In this document: piece after piece, positions 27,478-37,814 of the stretch
Numbering within the stretch: position 1 is the first letter of the stretch
Layout: each line of letters starts with the position of its first letter
Origin: Ilyomonas sp963790435
Lineage (GTDB): Bacteria; Bacteroidota; Bacteroidia; Chitinophagales; Chitinophagaceae
Direction: 5' to 3'
NCBI GenBank assembly: GCA_963790435.1
Contig: CAWBOI010000001.1
Span: forward strand, 1,798,001 to 1,862,000
DNA: 64,000 bases
Translations under genes and position numbers: made by a program
Notes under the pieces: generated by a model
Seen by the model: the letters and a program-made list of their open reading frames with translations, nothing else
Database searches by the model: none
What the model was told of the DNA's origin: nothing

Positions 27478-29208
27478 TTGGAGCAAATAAAAACATACGA
27501 AGAGTTATTGCAGGAATTGGCCACCGTGCGTATGCAGCTTGAAGAAGCGAACGATACCATTGAAGCCATTCGTTCCGGCGAAGTAGATGCGTTGGTGGTG
27601 AAAGAAAAAGACGGCATACAATTGTACACATTAAAAAGTGCCGATCAAACCTATCGCATTTTTATTGAGCAGATGACCGAAGGAGCTGTTACGCTTAGTG
27701 AAGACAATCTTATCTTATATTCTAATTCTCAATTTGCTTCATTGGTGCAACTGCCGTTGCAAAAAATAACCGGGCAATCTTTCTTTCAATTTATACCACC
27801 CGATTGTAAACAGGAATGTATTCAGCTCATTCAAAAAGCATGGAACGAAACTATAAAAGCAGAATTGCTTTTGTTAGCCGCTAACGGCAGCTTTGTGCCG
27901 GTAATCTTATCGTTTAAAGCCTTGCATTTGGATGAGGGTTTGTCAATGAGTCTTATCATTACTGATCTTACAGAGCAAAAACAAACCGAGCAGCTGCTTA
28001 AGCAAAACAACCAGCAGTTAAAAAAAGCACAAGCCATCGCCCAACAATTGAATACCAACCTTGAATTAAAAGTAAAGGAGAGAACGCACGAATTAGAAAC
28101 ATCAGTACATGAAAAAACAAAATTGAGCGAGGAGTTGCGCAGCAACCAGGAACGTTTAACGCTCATATTGGAAACTATGGCAGAAGGTGTTTGTATTGTA
28201 GATTTAAAAGGAAAGGTAACCTATGCCAACCCAATGGCGCAAAAAATTTTAGGTGTGCAAAGAAGTGAAATTTTAAACCGCACATACAATGATGTAAAGT
28301 GGAAAAACCTGCGCATTGATGGTACACTTTTACCTGAAGAAGAGCACCCGATGACATTGATGATGAAAACAGGAGTGCCGGTTTATGATTACGAAATTAG
28401 TGTGCAGCCGCCCGATAGAGATAAGTTCTATATATCCATCAATGCGGCGCCTATCCGCGATAGTTACGGTATGCTTATAGGTGGGGTAGGTACCTTTATG
28501 GATGTTACCAATCGCCGCAAATCCATCCAGCAGCGGGATGAATTTATCAGCGTAGCCAGCCACGAATTAAAAACACCAATGACAACATTGAAAGCTTCGC
28601 TGCAGATTTTAGAGCAAATGATGACAACGGAAAAAGATTCGCCTATGCTTCCTGTTTTTTTAAACAAGGCCAGCAGCAGCTTAGTTAAATTATCGGGCTT
28701 AACCGATGATTTACTAAATGTATCGCGGCTTGAAAAAGGGCAGCTTGTTCTAAAAAAATCGTTGTTTAATGTTTACGAGATGGTGAAAGAAAATGTAGAG
28801 AATTTACAATTTGTAAATAAAAACATGGACGCCGTAACAATCAGCGGCGTTCGGGATGTTTCCATCATGGGAGACAAATATCGCGTGGAACAAGTGCTTG
28901 CCAATTTGCTAAACAATGCGGTAAAATACTCACCTTCCTCATCGCGCATTGATATTGCCATTGAGCTAACCGAACCTGACTGCGTTAAAGTATCGGTACG
29001 CGATTATGGTATTGGCATACCCGAGGAAAAACAACAAAGTTTATTTGACCGTTATTATCGTGTAGATCATTCCGGTAATCAATACTCTGGTCTCGGTTTA
29101 GGTTTATACATTTCCAACAGCATCATCACCAAACATAACGGAACCATCGGCGTACATAGCCAGCCCGGCGAAGGCAGTACATTCTGGTTTACATTGCCAA
29201 TATCATAA
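27478..29208 (+). CDS. PAS-domain sensor histidine kinase of the Kai operon
   Basis: 576 residues. The start is TTG 27478, ten bases after the kaiB2 stop; no ATG lies near. A first PAS region covers about 55-165, a coiled coil about 165-220 (TEQLLKQNNQQLKKAQ), and a second PAS about 225-345 with TYANPMAQKILGV. HisKA has the phospho-acceptor histidine in SVASHELKTPMT near residue 360. The HATPase has NLLNNAVKYS, DYGIGIPEE and GLGLGLYISNS. There is no transmembrane segment, so it senses a cytosolic cue, fitting an output or input kinase for KaiC/KaiB. A cognate response regulator is not adjacent. Confidence 0.92.
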   Translation: MEQIKTYEELLQELATVRMQLEEANDTIEAIRSGEVDALVVKEKDGIQLYTLKSADQTYRIFIEQMTEGAVTLSEDNLILYSNSQFASLVQLPLQKITGQSFFQFIPPDCKQECIQLIQKAWNETIKAELLLLAANGSFVPVILSFKALHLDEGLSMSLIITDLTEQKQTEQLLKQNNQQLKKAQAIAQQLNTNLELKVKERTHELETSVHEKTKLSEELRSNQERLTLILETMAEGVCIVDLKGKVTYANPMAQKILGVQRSEILNRTYNDVKWKNLRIDGTLLPEEEHPMTLMMKTGVPVYDYEISVQPPDRDKFYISINAAPIRDSYGMLIGGVGTFMDVTNRRKSIQQRDEFISVASHELKTPMTTLKASLQILEQMMTTEKDSPMLPVFLNKASSSLVKLSGLTDDLLNVSRLEKGQLVLKKSLFNVYEMVKENVENLQFVNKNMDAVTISGVRDVSIMGDKYRVEQVLANLLNNAVKYSPSSSRIDIAIELTEPDCVKVSVRDYGIGIPEEKQQSLFDRYYRVDHSGNQYSGLGLGLYISNSIITKHNGTIGVHSQPGEGSTFWFTLPIS

Positions 29209-29227
29209 GCTTTGTTTTTATCCCTTT

Positions 29228-30677
29228 TTATTTTACAATTAATGTTGCAATAGAATGTGGGCGACTTGTGGTTTCCGCTGCTTCGCCTTTTATCCATAAG
29301 CGGTAAGGAATTTCAGCATCCGACAAGTTCAAAACCACCACAGCAATACTTCCATCTTGAGTTTACAAATGCCGTGGTTTGCAGCTTATCGCGGTTAGAG
29401 GAAGCGGCAATTCGTTGCGCACCGGGACGAATGAATTTTGAAAAATGACCAATGTAATAATAGCTGTTGGTGTAAATAAGCTTGCCCGTTTTGGTATCGG
29501 CATGAATTGGGGCAAAACAAAAATTGCCCACATGATTGGGACCGCCTTTTTCATCCAATAAAATGTTCCAATCCGTCCAGGCAACGGTGCCGTTATTAAA
29601 ATCATTCACCATCGAATTGCCATAACGTTCACCCAATGCCCACTCGTGAAAGCGCGATTCTTTAAACGATTCGACACTACCTTCCGTAAAGGCTAAATTG
29701 ATGTTTGGAAACGCCTCTTTTACGCGGCGCACATTGTCAAACTCCATTGCGCTGCCCGTCCAGGTTTCATACCAGTGATAAGCTACGCCCCACACATATT
29801 TGGCAGCATTCGCATCTTCTAAAATGGTGCTCGCACGCTGATAAATCAAATCGCGGTTGTGATCCCAGCACATCAGTTTTTTATTTCCTAATCCGCTTTT
29901 GGCAAGCGTAGGTCCGAGATAATTTTTAATGAAATCACGCTCATCTTCTGCGCTGAAACTGCACGATTCCCAGGTTTGTTTTGCCATCGGCTCGTTCTGC
30001 ACCGACAAGCCCCAAATAGGTATGCCTATGGCTTCGTAGCCTTTTATAAACTTCACATAATAGTTTGCCCAGCTTTGCATAAACGCAGGTTTCAGCTTGC
30101 CGCCCTGCGTCATGGTATCGTTCTCTTTCATCCATGCTGGCGGGCTCCAGGGCGTTACAAATAAGGTAAATTTACCGTTGGCTGCTTTGCGCACTTCTTT
30201 AATAAATGGTATCTTATATTTTTCATCATGAGCTAAGTTGAATGTTTTTAGCTCTTTATCGTTAGGCGCAACATACGTGTACATATCACTGCTGAAATCG
30301 CAACTGTTGATGTTTGTTCTTCCCCATGTATAACCAATTCCGTTAGCAGTATCGTAGTAAGCTTTTAATAATTCCTGCTGACTTTCTTTTGGCAACTTAT
30401 AAAACGTTTCGGCAGAAGCATCAGTTAACGCGCCACCAATGCCAATGAGCTTTTGAAACTTTGCTGCCGGATCAACAAACACACAAACCTGCGTTTCTAC
30501 CGGCTGCGCCAATGGTGCAAAATGTAATGTATCAGTAAGCGAAATACGGTAGTCGGTTTTATCGGCCGTTGTATAAACAAGCACCTTTTTATTGGCTGCT
30601 GAAAAAGGCTTTACAGCAGTTTGAGCATGGAGAGAAAAATGGGCAAAAACAAAAGCAAAGAAGAGCAATCGTTTCAT
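29228..30677 (-). CDS. Glycoside hydrolase family 30, secreted (C-terminal frameshift)
   Basis: Glucosylceramidase-like GH30 enzyme with a signal peptide (1-18, ending LHAQ). Landmarks: GIGGALTDASAETFYKL, YTWGRTNINSCDFSS, WSPPAWMKEN, acid/base Glu in LSVQNEPMAKQTWESC and nucleophile Glu in LAFTEGSVE. The uninterrupted frame stops at 29313 with an aberrant tail (RWKYCCGGFELVGC). Removing one base near 29345 continues into SDGSIAVVVLNLSDAEI and ends TLIVK at 29228, the usual beta-sandwich C-terminus. Likely cleaves beta-glucosidic or related bonds outside the inner membrane. Confidence 0.92.
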
Positions 30678-30755
30678 GTATTTTCTTTCAAAAGTAATGA
30701 GTAGTCATGTATAAGAAAAGAAAGAGAAAGGGAAACGTGCTTATCACTTATCTTT

Positions 30756-31472
30756 CTACTTGTAATAAACAACAATTCTGTCCGAACCCTTTAGCCTTTG
30801 TGAGTGTGCGCCCTCTACACCATGATCAGTATAGCTTGCCGTTAAGAGATAAGCACCTTTTTTTACAACAGAAAATTTTCCCTCTGTGCCGGTGTAATAT
30901 GTAACCTCGGGCGAAGAAGCAGACTGTTGTATCCATTGCACCATGGCAAGGGCTTGTTCCTTTGTTAACTCGGGATGCGATGGCATATTTACATTACCCC
31001 ATACGCCAACAGAGCCTTCTAAAATATGTTTTTGTAACAGGGCTATATCAGCAGCGGTGGCACTGTATTTTTTACCAATATCAGTAAATGACGGACCCGC
31101 AAGCTTGCTGTTGAAGTTGTGGCAGTTGAAACAATTTGACGATTGAATAGCCACTAAACCAGCAGCATCATTTATCACAGGTTGATTTAGAGTTGATGTC
31201 AATTTTGTTGTGTCGCCTACATACATTACCTGCAACAGCACTTCTTTCGTATTGATTTCATCGTATTTGGAATCGCCATCTTCTTTATCTTTTACTGAAA
31301 TAAAGTAAGCCACTGAAGAGGCACTGCTAACAGTACCTTTTTTAGGATTGGTGATGGTAACCACAGGTGGCGTATTGCTTTGCTTAAAGATGCGGAATTT
31401 GTTTCTTGCATACACGCTGATACAAAAAAGAAACAGAACGAACAAACTAAGAGAAGCCTCTTTTCTTTTCAT
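30756..31472 (-). CDS. Exported c-type cytochrome
   Basis: 238 residues with an N-terminal signal or anchor (about 7-22). A single haem site CFNCH is near residue 114, with the distal methionine probably in VNMPSHPELTKEQALAMV (GNVNMPSH). The segment before it has an Ig/PKD-like stretch (PPVVTITNPKKGTVSSASSV). After the haem domain comes a short beta domain ending GSDRIVVYYK. Bacteroidota place such modules at the C-terminus of sorbosone/glucose dehydrogenases; here it is free-standing. The flavin oxidase gene is 14 bases upstream on the same strand, a plausible electron donor. Confidence 0.85.
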   Translation of the reverse strand: MKRKEASLSLFVLFLFCISVYARNKFRIFKQSNTPPVVTITNPKKGTVSSASSVAYFISVKDKEDGDSKYDEINTKEVLLQVMYVGDTTKLTSTLNQPVINDAAGLVAIQSSNCFNCHNFNSKLAGPSFTDIGKKYSATAADIALLQKHILEGSVGVWGNVNMPSHPELTKEQALAMVQWIQQSASSPEVTYYTGTEGKFSVVKKGAYLLTASYTDHGVEGAHSQRLKGSDRIVVYYK

Positions 31473-31486
31473 ACACTTTTACACCG

Positions 31487-32983
31487 TTATGCTTTATCAA
31501 TTTCACCTGCTACACGCTGCGCCGAACGGATGCAGGATTCCATACCGCGACTCATGTTATCGGCGTAGGTACCTGCAAAATAAAGCCTGCCTTCAGGCAT
31601 TAAAATTTGTGGCCAGAACTTATGCATTTCACCAATGGGGAAGGCTTCCATTTCGCAAACAGGCGCATATTTATCTTTCGACCAATCTTTTGTAAGTGCC
31701 TGTTCAATGGTATCTCTTTTACCCGGATAGACTTCCCGAAACGCAGCCAGCACGCGTTGCGCCGATAAGCCGCTCGGTCCGTAAGCTTTCAACACCACTT
31801 TATCAGTAGGTACTTCATTTGTTTCTACCCAAATAGAAGAAATATCCGGATGTTCAAACTCCATGTTGATGGTTTTAAAACCATCCTCCAGCCAAAATTG
31901 AGTAGCCGCTTCAAATACATAAAACGGATGCGATGAGTATTGCATATTATCAACCACGTATTGCTTTTCAACCGATAAGGCTGGCGTTACCGGAATGTTT
32001 TTAAACACGGGCAGCGTAATGCAGTTGACAAAGTAATCAGCAGTTAAGGTTTCTTCTTTATCACGGTAAGGTTTGTAAGTAACCATTACACTATTGGAAT
32101 CATGTTGAATGGCAGTAACCGGGTGATTGAGTTTAAGGCGATTGCCTAATGCTTTAGCAAAAGCAATGGGCATTTGCTCGTTGCCGCCTTTTAAATGATA
32201 GGTATCGCCTTCGGAAAGAGGAATGCCTCTTTCTTTCATAATGAATAAGCGCCAAATAGCATACAATGCCGATACATCTTTTCCACCTAAAAAACGAAGC
32301 GCAGCATCAGAAGCACCTTCTTTTTTGTAAAGCTCATACACCGATATTTTATCAAGCTCATCATATCCAACTCCGAAGGGTTGATACGCATCTTTGAATT
32401 TGCCCGTATAACTATCTATGTAAAGCGAGCGAAGTGCATAGAAAGGATGGCGCGACAAAAACTGTATCTCTTTTTCGGTAAAACCAAAGCCTTTGAGAAC
32501 AGTAGCGTCCTGGAGCATTTCGGATGAATAAAACTTGCCCTCAATCATTTTTAATGTATGGCTGTCGGGCGCTGCTTCCGAACCTTCGGCATGAGGATAA
32601 GGAATCACCGTAAGATTGAACTCTTTTACATAATCGAAGAACCGCTCGTAGCCAGGCTTCGTGATATGGTCGGCACCATAGTCGGCATACAATCCGTCTG
32701 ATAATCCATCGCGACCTGTAAAAACATGGCCGCCATAACGTCCGCTGGCTTCCAGAATGGTTACTTCATGTCCTTTCTTTATCAATTCAAAACCACAGCA
32801 CAAGCCGGTAATACCCGCGCCTGCTACAATGATTTTCTTTTTGCCTGAAAAAGGTATTGTGCCATTTTTATTATTTTCATTTTGCAGTAAAGGAGTTGCC
32901 GATAATAACTGCGGCGCTAAGGATGCGCTTACGCCCGCCAGCAATGTGTTTTTGATAAACGTTCTTCGTTTCAGATCGCTCAT
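31487..32983 (-). CDS. FAD-dependent amine-oxidase-family oxidoreductase, Tat-type signal
   Basis: 498 residues. The N-terminus KRRTFIKNTLLAGVSASL resembles a twin-arginine signal. The dinucleotide motif is VAGAGITGLCCGFELIKKGH followed by TILEASGRYGGHVFTG, as in protoporphyrinogen/amine oxidases. The C-terminal FAD contact is in LYFAGTYADNMSRGMESCIRSAQRVAG. The substrate is not evident. The next gene downstream is the exported cytochrome c, and the 14-base gap indicates an operon, so electrons may pass to the cytochrome. Confidence 0.88.
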   Translation of the reverse strand: MSDLKRRTFIKNTLLAGVSASLAPQLLSATPLLQNENNKNGTIPFSGKKKIIVAGAGITGLCCGFELIKKGHEVTILEASGRYGGHVFTGRDGLSDGLYADYGADHITKPGYERFFDYVKEFNLTVIPYPHAEGSEAAPDSHTLKMIEGKFYSSEMLQDATVLKGFGFTEKEIQFLSRHPFYALRSLYIDSYTGKFKDAYQPFGVGYDELDKISVYELYKKEGASDAALRFLGGKDVSALYAIWRLFIMKERGIPLSEGDTYHLKGGNEQMPIAFAKALGNRLKLNHPVTAIQHDSNSVMVTYKPYRDKEETLTADYFVNCITLPVFKNIPVTPALSVEKQYVVDNMQYSSHPFYVFEAATQFWLEDGFKTINMEFEHPDISSIWVETNEVPTDKVVLKAYGPSGLSAQRVLAAFREVYPGKRDTIEQALTKDWSKDKYAPVCEMEAFPIGEMHKFWPQILMPEGRLYFAGTYADNMSRGMESCIRSAQRVAGEIDKA

Positions 32984-33443
32984 TATACTTCCTATGTGTT
33001 ATTCAATATGAAAAGCTTCGCTATTTACAAATATAAATTTTGATTGAATGAAAAGATTTGTTGCATCAATATAATTTGGAGTTTTTACTCTGTCAGCCAT
33101 GAAGCAAAAGACGGAACAAAAAGGCTTTACAAAAGTAAAGTTGCACAAAGCATAACAAAACCTGCTTCGTGCAACTTCATTGCTTTAAGGTTTAGTAATC
33201 TCTGTTGAAAAAATGTAAGCAGCTACTCTTAATTTGCCTTTTTAAAATGGTGATCAAAGCCATCGGTAATGTTGTAGTCGAACGGTCTCAGCTATTCCAC
33301 ATAAGCCATTCTGCGAAGACCCTGCTGCAACCTAAACAAACAGAAATAACGAAGGCATGTTTCATCATTGAGGACACTGATTAGTAGAAGAAATACAAAA
33401 GCCGGATCATAGTCCGGCTTCATCATGTATAACGATTATTTTC
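32984..33443. other. 460-base gap with one hairpin and a possible gene remnant
   Basis: A hairpin AAGTTGCAC/GTGCAACTT spans about 33140-33179. On the minus strand around 33240-33310 a short frame reads DYNITDGFDHHFKKAN before a stop, which looks like the tail of a decayed gene, but no family is recognised. The rest holds the promoter of the flavin oxidase gene and the terminator of the DUF6159 gene. Confidence 0.4.
33401..33418 (-). terminator. Terminator of the DUF6159 gene
   Basis: GCCGGA/TCCGGC stem with a six-base loop. On the minus strand it is followed by TTTTGTATTT, 26 bases past the stop. Confidence 0.7.
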
Positions 33444-34274
33444 TTATTTCTGCACAAACAACTCATCAATCATTTGTTGATGAAAATGCTCAACAGGATC
33501 GCCGGTTACATTGTGATACAAAGCACTGATAAATATGCTTCGTGCTGCACTCATAACGGACAGTACAAGCACAGCACCAATCGCACCAATAACAATAGCA
33601 GCAATAGGATGTATAAACGATGCAATTAAAAACACCAATGCTCCCAGTAGTAAAAAAGCAACCAACTGCACCAAACCAAAGCTAAATGTTGCACCTACTT
33701 TTTCGCCCCATTTTTCTTTCATAATTTGAACAGACCGCTTGAATGCACCGATGGCATTTTCGTTTTCGTATGCAATAACAGGCACTACAAAAAACGTAGC
33801 TATGTTCCATACAATTCCAATGAGTCCAATTACAATTTTACCAATCTTGCCTAAATAATCCTGCACTATACGAAGCAACGTGCCTACTGTGGCAGCAAAC
33901 AATGCCCACGAAAGGATAGCTCCAATTCGACTAACACCGAAGTTAATACCGGCTTTAACGCTTACTTCCTCACCCTTAAAGTAAAGATGGGTACAGTGCA
34001 TAAGGGCAACATTAAAGAACACAATAACGAAGTAATTAATAAAGTAAAACAAAAACAAAAGGCTGTACTGTGCCACCTTGCTGTAATCATCCCTCATTGC
34101 ATCTAACTGCCAGCCTGCATGTGCAAGAACGCCGGTAAAGAAAGAGGCCGATACCAGAAGTAATGAAAAGCCAGAGAGAATAGGGAAGATGATCAATTGC
34201 TTGTTGGCTTGCAATACCTTAAAGCTGTTCATGGCAATTGTCCAACCATTGGACAAGCGCGAAAAGAAATTCAT
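33444..34274 (-). CDS. DUF6159-type multi-pass membrane protein
   Basis: 276 residues with about six hydrophobic segments (roughly 28-48, 68-90, 112-130, 140-165, 200-225, 228-250). It starts FFSRLSNGWTIAMNSFKVL and contains AYENENAIGAFKRSVQIMKEKWGE, a cytosolic loop typical of this family. Function unknown. Monocistronic. Confidence 0.8.
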   Translation of the reverse strand: MNFFSRLSNGWTIAMNSFKVLQANKQLIIFPILSGFSLLLVSASFFTGVLAHAGWQLDAMRDDYSKVAQYSLLFLFYFINYFVIVFFNVALMHCTHLYFKGEEVSVKAGINFGVSRIGAILSWALFAATVGTLLRIVQDYLGKIGKIVIGLIGIVWNIATFFVVPVIAYENENAIGAFKRSVQIMKEKWGEKVGATFSFGLVQLVAFLLLGALVFLIASFIHPIAAIVIGAIGAVLVLSVMSAARSIFISALYHNVTGDPVEHFHQQMIDELFVQK

Positions 34275-34651
34275 AAGACTGTTTTTTGGTTTTAAATAAA
34301 TAATGGTTCAATATAAGTAGGATTGTTGTTTTGAGCAACGACTCGATAAAGTTTTCTATTTCCGCCTATATTAGATTTCAACATGTAAAGCACCTGTTCT
34401 ACTGTTCTTTTTCAAACATCATTTGTCACAGATGGCAATGCACGGAATCGAAAACGTTTATTTTAGCTCATTTATTATTCCCTAAATGATATTCGACCAT
34501 CAGCGCTTTCAAGTTGACAGAGAGAGAATGAACACCCATATAAGCATGCGCCTATAGTTTTATTATTTCATATACATGAAATCATTTTTGAAACATCATT
34601 TTTAAATTCATTATTTCAATACATTGTATTCATTTTTCAAAACACGATTGT
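34275..34651. other. 377-base AT-rich spacer
   Basis: Divergent spacer between the DUF6159 gene and the serine hydrolase gene. It must hold both promoters, but no TAnnTTTG with a well-spaced TTTG stands out and no hairpin or repeat is obvious. Confidence 0.4.
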
Positions 34652-36202
34652 ATGAGTTACCTGAAAGCTTTGTTGATTGCCTTTGTTTTTGCATGTATTT
34701 TTTGTACACAAAGTGGTGCGCAACAAAGCGCTTTGCCACACAGCACACCGGAAGCAGAAGGCGTTTCGGCAACCGGTATTGCAAAATTTGTTGAAGCCGC
34801 CAGCAACAGCCAAACCGAGTTTCACAGCTTTATATTATTGCGCCATGGTAAAGTCATTGCCGAAGGCTGGTGGAATCCCTATCGCGCCGATTTAAAGCAT
34901 TCTTTGTACTCATGCAGCAAAAGCTTTACGGCTACGGCGGTTGGCTTTGCCTTGCAGGAGAAAAAGCTTTCGCTGGATGATAAAGTGGTAAAGTTTTTTC
35001 CAAACGATTTGCCTGACACAATAAGCAAGTACCTTTCTGAACTAACGGTGAAAGATGTTTTGATGATGTCGGACGGTCAAAGCCCTGACCCTACCTCTAC
35101 CGTAAATAGCCGGGATAGCAACTGGATAAAAGGCTTTCTGGCAACGCCTATTGTGTATGAGCCGGGCACTACTTTTTTATACAACTCATTGGGCACTTAT
35201 ATGCTAAGCGCTATTGTGCAAAAAGTAACCGGCCAAAAAGTAATTGATTATTTAAAGCCACGATTATTTGCACCGCTCGGTATACAAGGTATAGATTGGG
35301 AAACTGATACCAAAGGCATTAACACCGGCGGCTGGGGCTTGCGTTTAAAAACAGAAGACATGGCAAAGTTTGCCGAACTTTTTTTGCAGGAAGGCAAATG
35401 GAATGGTAAACAAGTGATTTCATCAGATTGGGTAAAAGAAGCGAGTACGGAAAAAATAATGCAGGACCCAATGGCGCCGCAATCAAAAAAAGATTCGAGC
35501 GATTGGCTGCAGGGATATTGTTATCAGATGTGGCGTTGCAGGCACAATGCGTATCGTGGCGACGGAGCGTTTGGACAATTTATGATTGTTATGCCCGATG
35601 AAGATGCTGCGCTTGCCATTACCGCTGAAACGGCCGATATGCAGGCCGAAATTAATTTGGTGTGGCAGTATTTATTGCCCGCATTAAAAAAGGATAAACT
35701 GCCTGCCAACAATGCTGCCGATGCTGCGCTTACCCAACAATTGAAAACACTTGCCCTGCCAGTTCCAAAAGGTGATAAAGAAACTACAACATTGCAGAAT
35801 AAGACGTTTACTTTGGATACCAACAAGCTGCATCTTCATCAATTGTCGTTTCAATCTATAAACAATAACACGTACGCTGTAAAGTTTGTAACTGATGCAG
35901 GTTCTTACACGATACCTTTTGGAAATGGCAAATGGAGTTTATCTGAAACAGACAAGCCGGGACCATCACTTACTGCCACTGCTATTGAAAATACATCCAT
36001 GATTTATCCAACAAAAGTTGCCGGCGCCTATACATGGAAAGATCCAAATACAATACAGTTCGTGCTGCGGTATATTGAAAGTCCGCATACAGAAACATTT
36101 ACTTGTCGTTTGAACGATAATAAAGTAACCGTTGAAGAAACGAAAAGTGAAGATTTTGGAAAGGTAAAAACGGTAATGAATGGCGCGGTGGTGAATCAGT
36201 AA
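34652..36202 (+). CDS. Beta-lactamase-related serine hydrolase (class C/PBP4-like)
   Basis: 516 residues. Signal peptide about 1-23 (cleaved after SGAQ). The SxxK motif is in LYSCSKSFTATAVG near residue 91, with the YxN-like motif in FLYNSLGTYMLSAI near residue 174. The catalytic domain ends near 350 and is followed by a 150-residue beta-rich C-terminal domain common in Bacteroidota esterase/peptidase members. Could hydrolyse esters or D-amino-acid peptides; a true beta-lactamase is unlikely. Confidence 0.88.
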   Translation: MSYLKALLIAFVFACIFCTQSGAQQSALPHSTPEAEGVSATGIAKFVEAASNSQTEFHSFILLRHGKVIAEGWWNPYRADLKHSLYSCSKSFTATAVGFALQEKKLSLDDKVVKFFPNDLPDTISKYLSELTVKDVLMMSDGQSPDPTSTVNSRDSNWIKGFLATPIVYEPGTTFLYNSLGTYMLSAIVQKVTGQKVIDYLKPRLFAPLGIQGIDWETDTKGINTGGWGLRLKTEDMAKFAELFLQEGKWNGKQVISSDWVKEASTEKIMQDPMAPQSKKDSSDWLQGYCYQMWRCRHNAYRGDGAFGQFMIVMPDEDAALAITAETADMQAEINLVWQYLLPALKKDKLPANNAADAALTQQLKTLALPVPKGDKETTTLQNKTFTLDTNKLHLHQLSFQSINNNTYAVKFVTDAGSYTIPFGNGKWSLSETDKPGPSLTATAIENTSMIYPTKVAGAYTWKDPNTIQFVLRYIESPHTETFTCRLNDNKVTVEETKSEDFGKVKTVMNGAVVNQ

Positions 36203-36356
36203 AAGAAGCTCGTTTTTTCTTTTTACGTCGTTTTGTTCAGATCATTTAACAAGCGATGGACAACTAAAATATTTTCCTTTTTATTTTCGCAGCGGAGTCT
36301 TCCAACGAAGACAGGTTATTGTACAACCCCGAAGAACATAAGGCTATTGCCGATCG

Positions 36357-37520
36357 CTATACTTGTGCCGGCACTTTCTTTCCCGGTAAGAGTTTTTTTG
36401 TAAGCCACTTTCTAACCGGCAAGTCATACAGTTTTAAAAACAAATAAGCCAGCGCAACAGCACTAACCAATAGAAGCAAACCATAAGGCCATCCTTGCGC
36501 AACTGTTTTGTGGCCATCTACTACCCATGCAAAAAATATGTAAATAAGAGGATAATGAATAATGTAAACAGGATAGGAAATATCCCCTAAAAAGCGGCAA
36601 ACGGCTTCCACCCTTTTATTTTGCAGGCTACCGCTGGCACCGAGATAAACTATGATAGGAAAAATGATGATAATACTCAATGCTTCATACAGCCCATTCA
36701 TCCAAAAATATTCTGTGTTGCTGCCGCCGATTCTTGGAATTGAAAGGATAACAATCAACAATAAACTGCACGGGATAAATGTATTGCCCATATTGCCCGG
36801 CTTTATAACACGTGCCAATAACATACCTGCAAGAAAAGGATAGCACAATCTTGTAAAACCAATACGCAACTGTTCCGGCGTAACAGACCAACCACCAATT
36901 ATATCTCCGTTCTTGTTAGTTACCTCATATTGTAGTAAAGCTGCGGCTGCAATCAGTACAAGTATCGTGAGCACCGTTCTGGATGTTCTTCTTAAGACGA
37001 GTGCATACATTATGTTGGCAATGTATTCAAAGAAAAGTGTCCATGCCGGACCATCCAGCGGATGCATTTCACCCCAGCCTCTTATATCGAGAGATAACGG
37101 AACCGGTATCAGTGTGTATCCAATCAACATTACCAATATCAGTTTCCAAACCGGTGTGCCGCTGATGGGTGGAAACACAACATTAGATGCACTAAAATAA
37201 AAACAAATCGCGCCGATGGTCATACCAATAATGATCATCGGGTGCAACCGAATCAGCCTGCGTTTAAAGAAATCTTTTATGCTCATTTTGTTCCACCTGT
37301 CATCATAAGCATGCGCAATTACAAACCCTGATAACAAAAAGAAAAAATCAACTGCAAGGTAACCGTGATTGATATACATTTTAGTGGCATCGCCGCCTGC
37401 AAAAGGTTCCATTACATGCATACAAATCACCATAATGGCAGCTACGCCACGCAATCCGTCTAATATTTTATAATGACTTTTTGAATCGGAAAAAACTGAA
37501 CTTACTGTATTTGTGCTCAT
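36357..37520 (-). CDS. Membrane acyltransferase family 3 (OafA/YrhL type)
   Basis: About 387 residues with some ten membrane segments. The family opening YKILDGLRGVAAIMVICMHV holds the catalytic His. LAVDFFFLLSGFVIAHAYD and FFKRRLIRLHPMIIIG with its arginines follow. Such enzymes O-acylate surface glycans. ATG 37520 is preferred over 37526; both fit. Single gene, no glycan cluster nearby. Confidence 0.9.
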   Translation of the reverse strand: MSTNTVSSVFSDSKSHYKILDGLRGVAAIMVICMHVMEPFAGGDATKMYINHGYLAVDFFFLLSGFVIAHAYDDRWNKMSIKDFFKRRLIRLHPMIIIGMTIGAICFYFSASNVVFPPISGTPVWKLILVMLIGYTLIPVPLSLDIRGWGEMHPLDGPAWTLFFEYIANIMYALVLRRTSRTVLTILVLIAAAALLQYEVTNKNGDIIGGWSVTPEQLRIGFTRLCYPFLAGMLLARVIKPGNMGNTFIPCSLLLIVILSIPRIGGSNTEYFWMNGLYEALSIIIIFPIIVYLGASGSLQNKRVEAVCRFLGDISYPVYIIHYPLIYIFFAWVVDGHKTVAQGWPYGLLLLVSAVALAYLFLKLYDLPVRKWLTKKLLPGKKVPAQV

Positions 37521-37622
37521 AAACAATCGTTGGCTGTAATATTACATGTTGCAAGCCTTTTATTGGCTTTGCGAATGTTAGTATTCTTCATCACAGGCGT
37601 TGGGCAGAGATGTTGAAACCAT

Positions 37623-37727
37623 CATTGCGAGTAAAGCGAAGCAATCTGTGGTACACATGTGAACCTATTTACGACTCATAAAACTGTTTTTCTACTACTC
37701 AAAATTTGCTTCGCTTTGCTCGCAATG
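37623..37727. repeat. 21-bp inverted repeat, CATTGCGAG type
   Basis: CATTGCGAGTAAAGCGAAGCA (37623-37643) pairs with 37707-37727 at 20 of 21 positions across about 63 bases. This CATTGCGAG/GCGAAGC word is a common intergenic repeat in Bacteroidota. No coding content; the short frames over it are spurious. Confidence 0.75.
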
Positions 37728-37814
37728 GCGTACCCGTTTTATTCTTTAATTTTTGTTCCCAATACTTGTTGTGTTCTTCACCAACAACACATAAGACAAC
37801 ACATTATTTTACTC

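Noticed and set aside
25108..29208. Cyanobacterial-type clock with KaiA
   Set aside because: No kaiA-like gene is present in or around the operon.
34652..36202. True class C beta-lactamase
   Set aside because: The SxxK and YxN-like motifs are shared by a broad esterase/peptidase group, and the long C-terminal domain is not found in AmpC enzymes.
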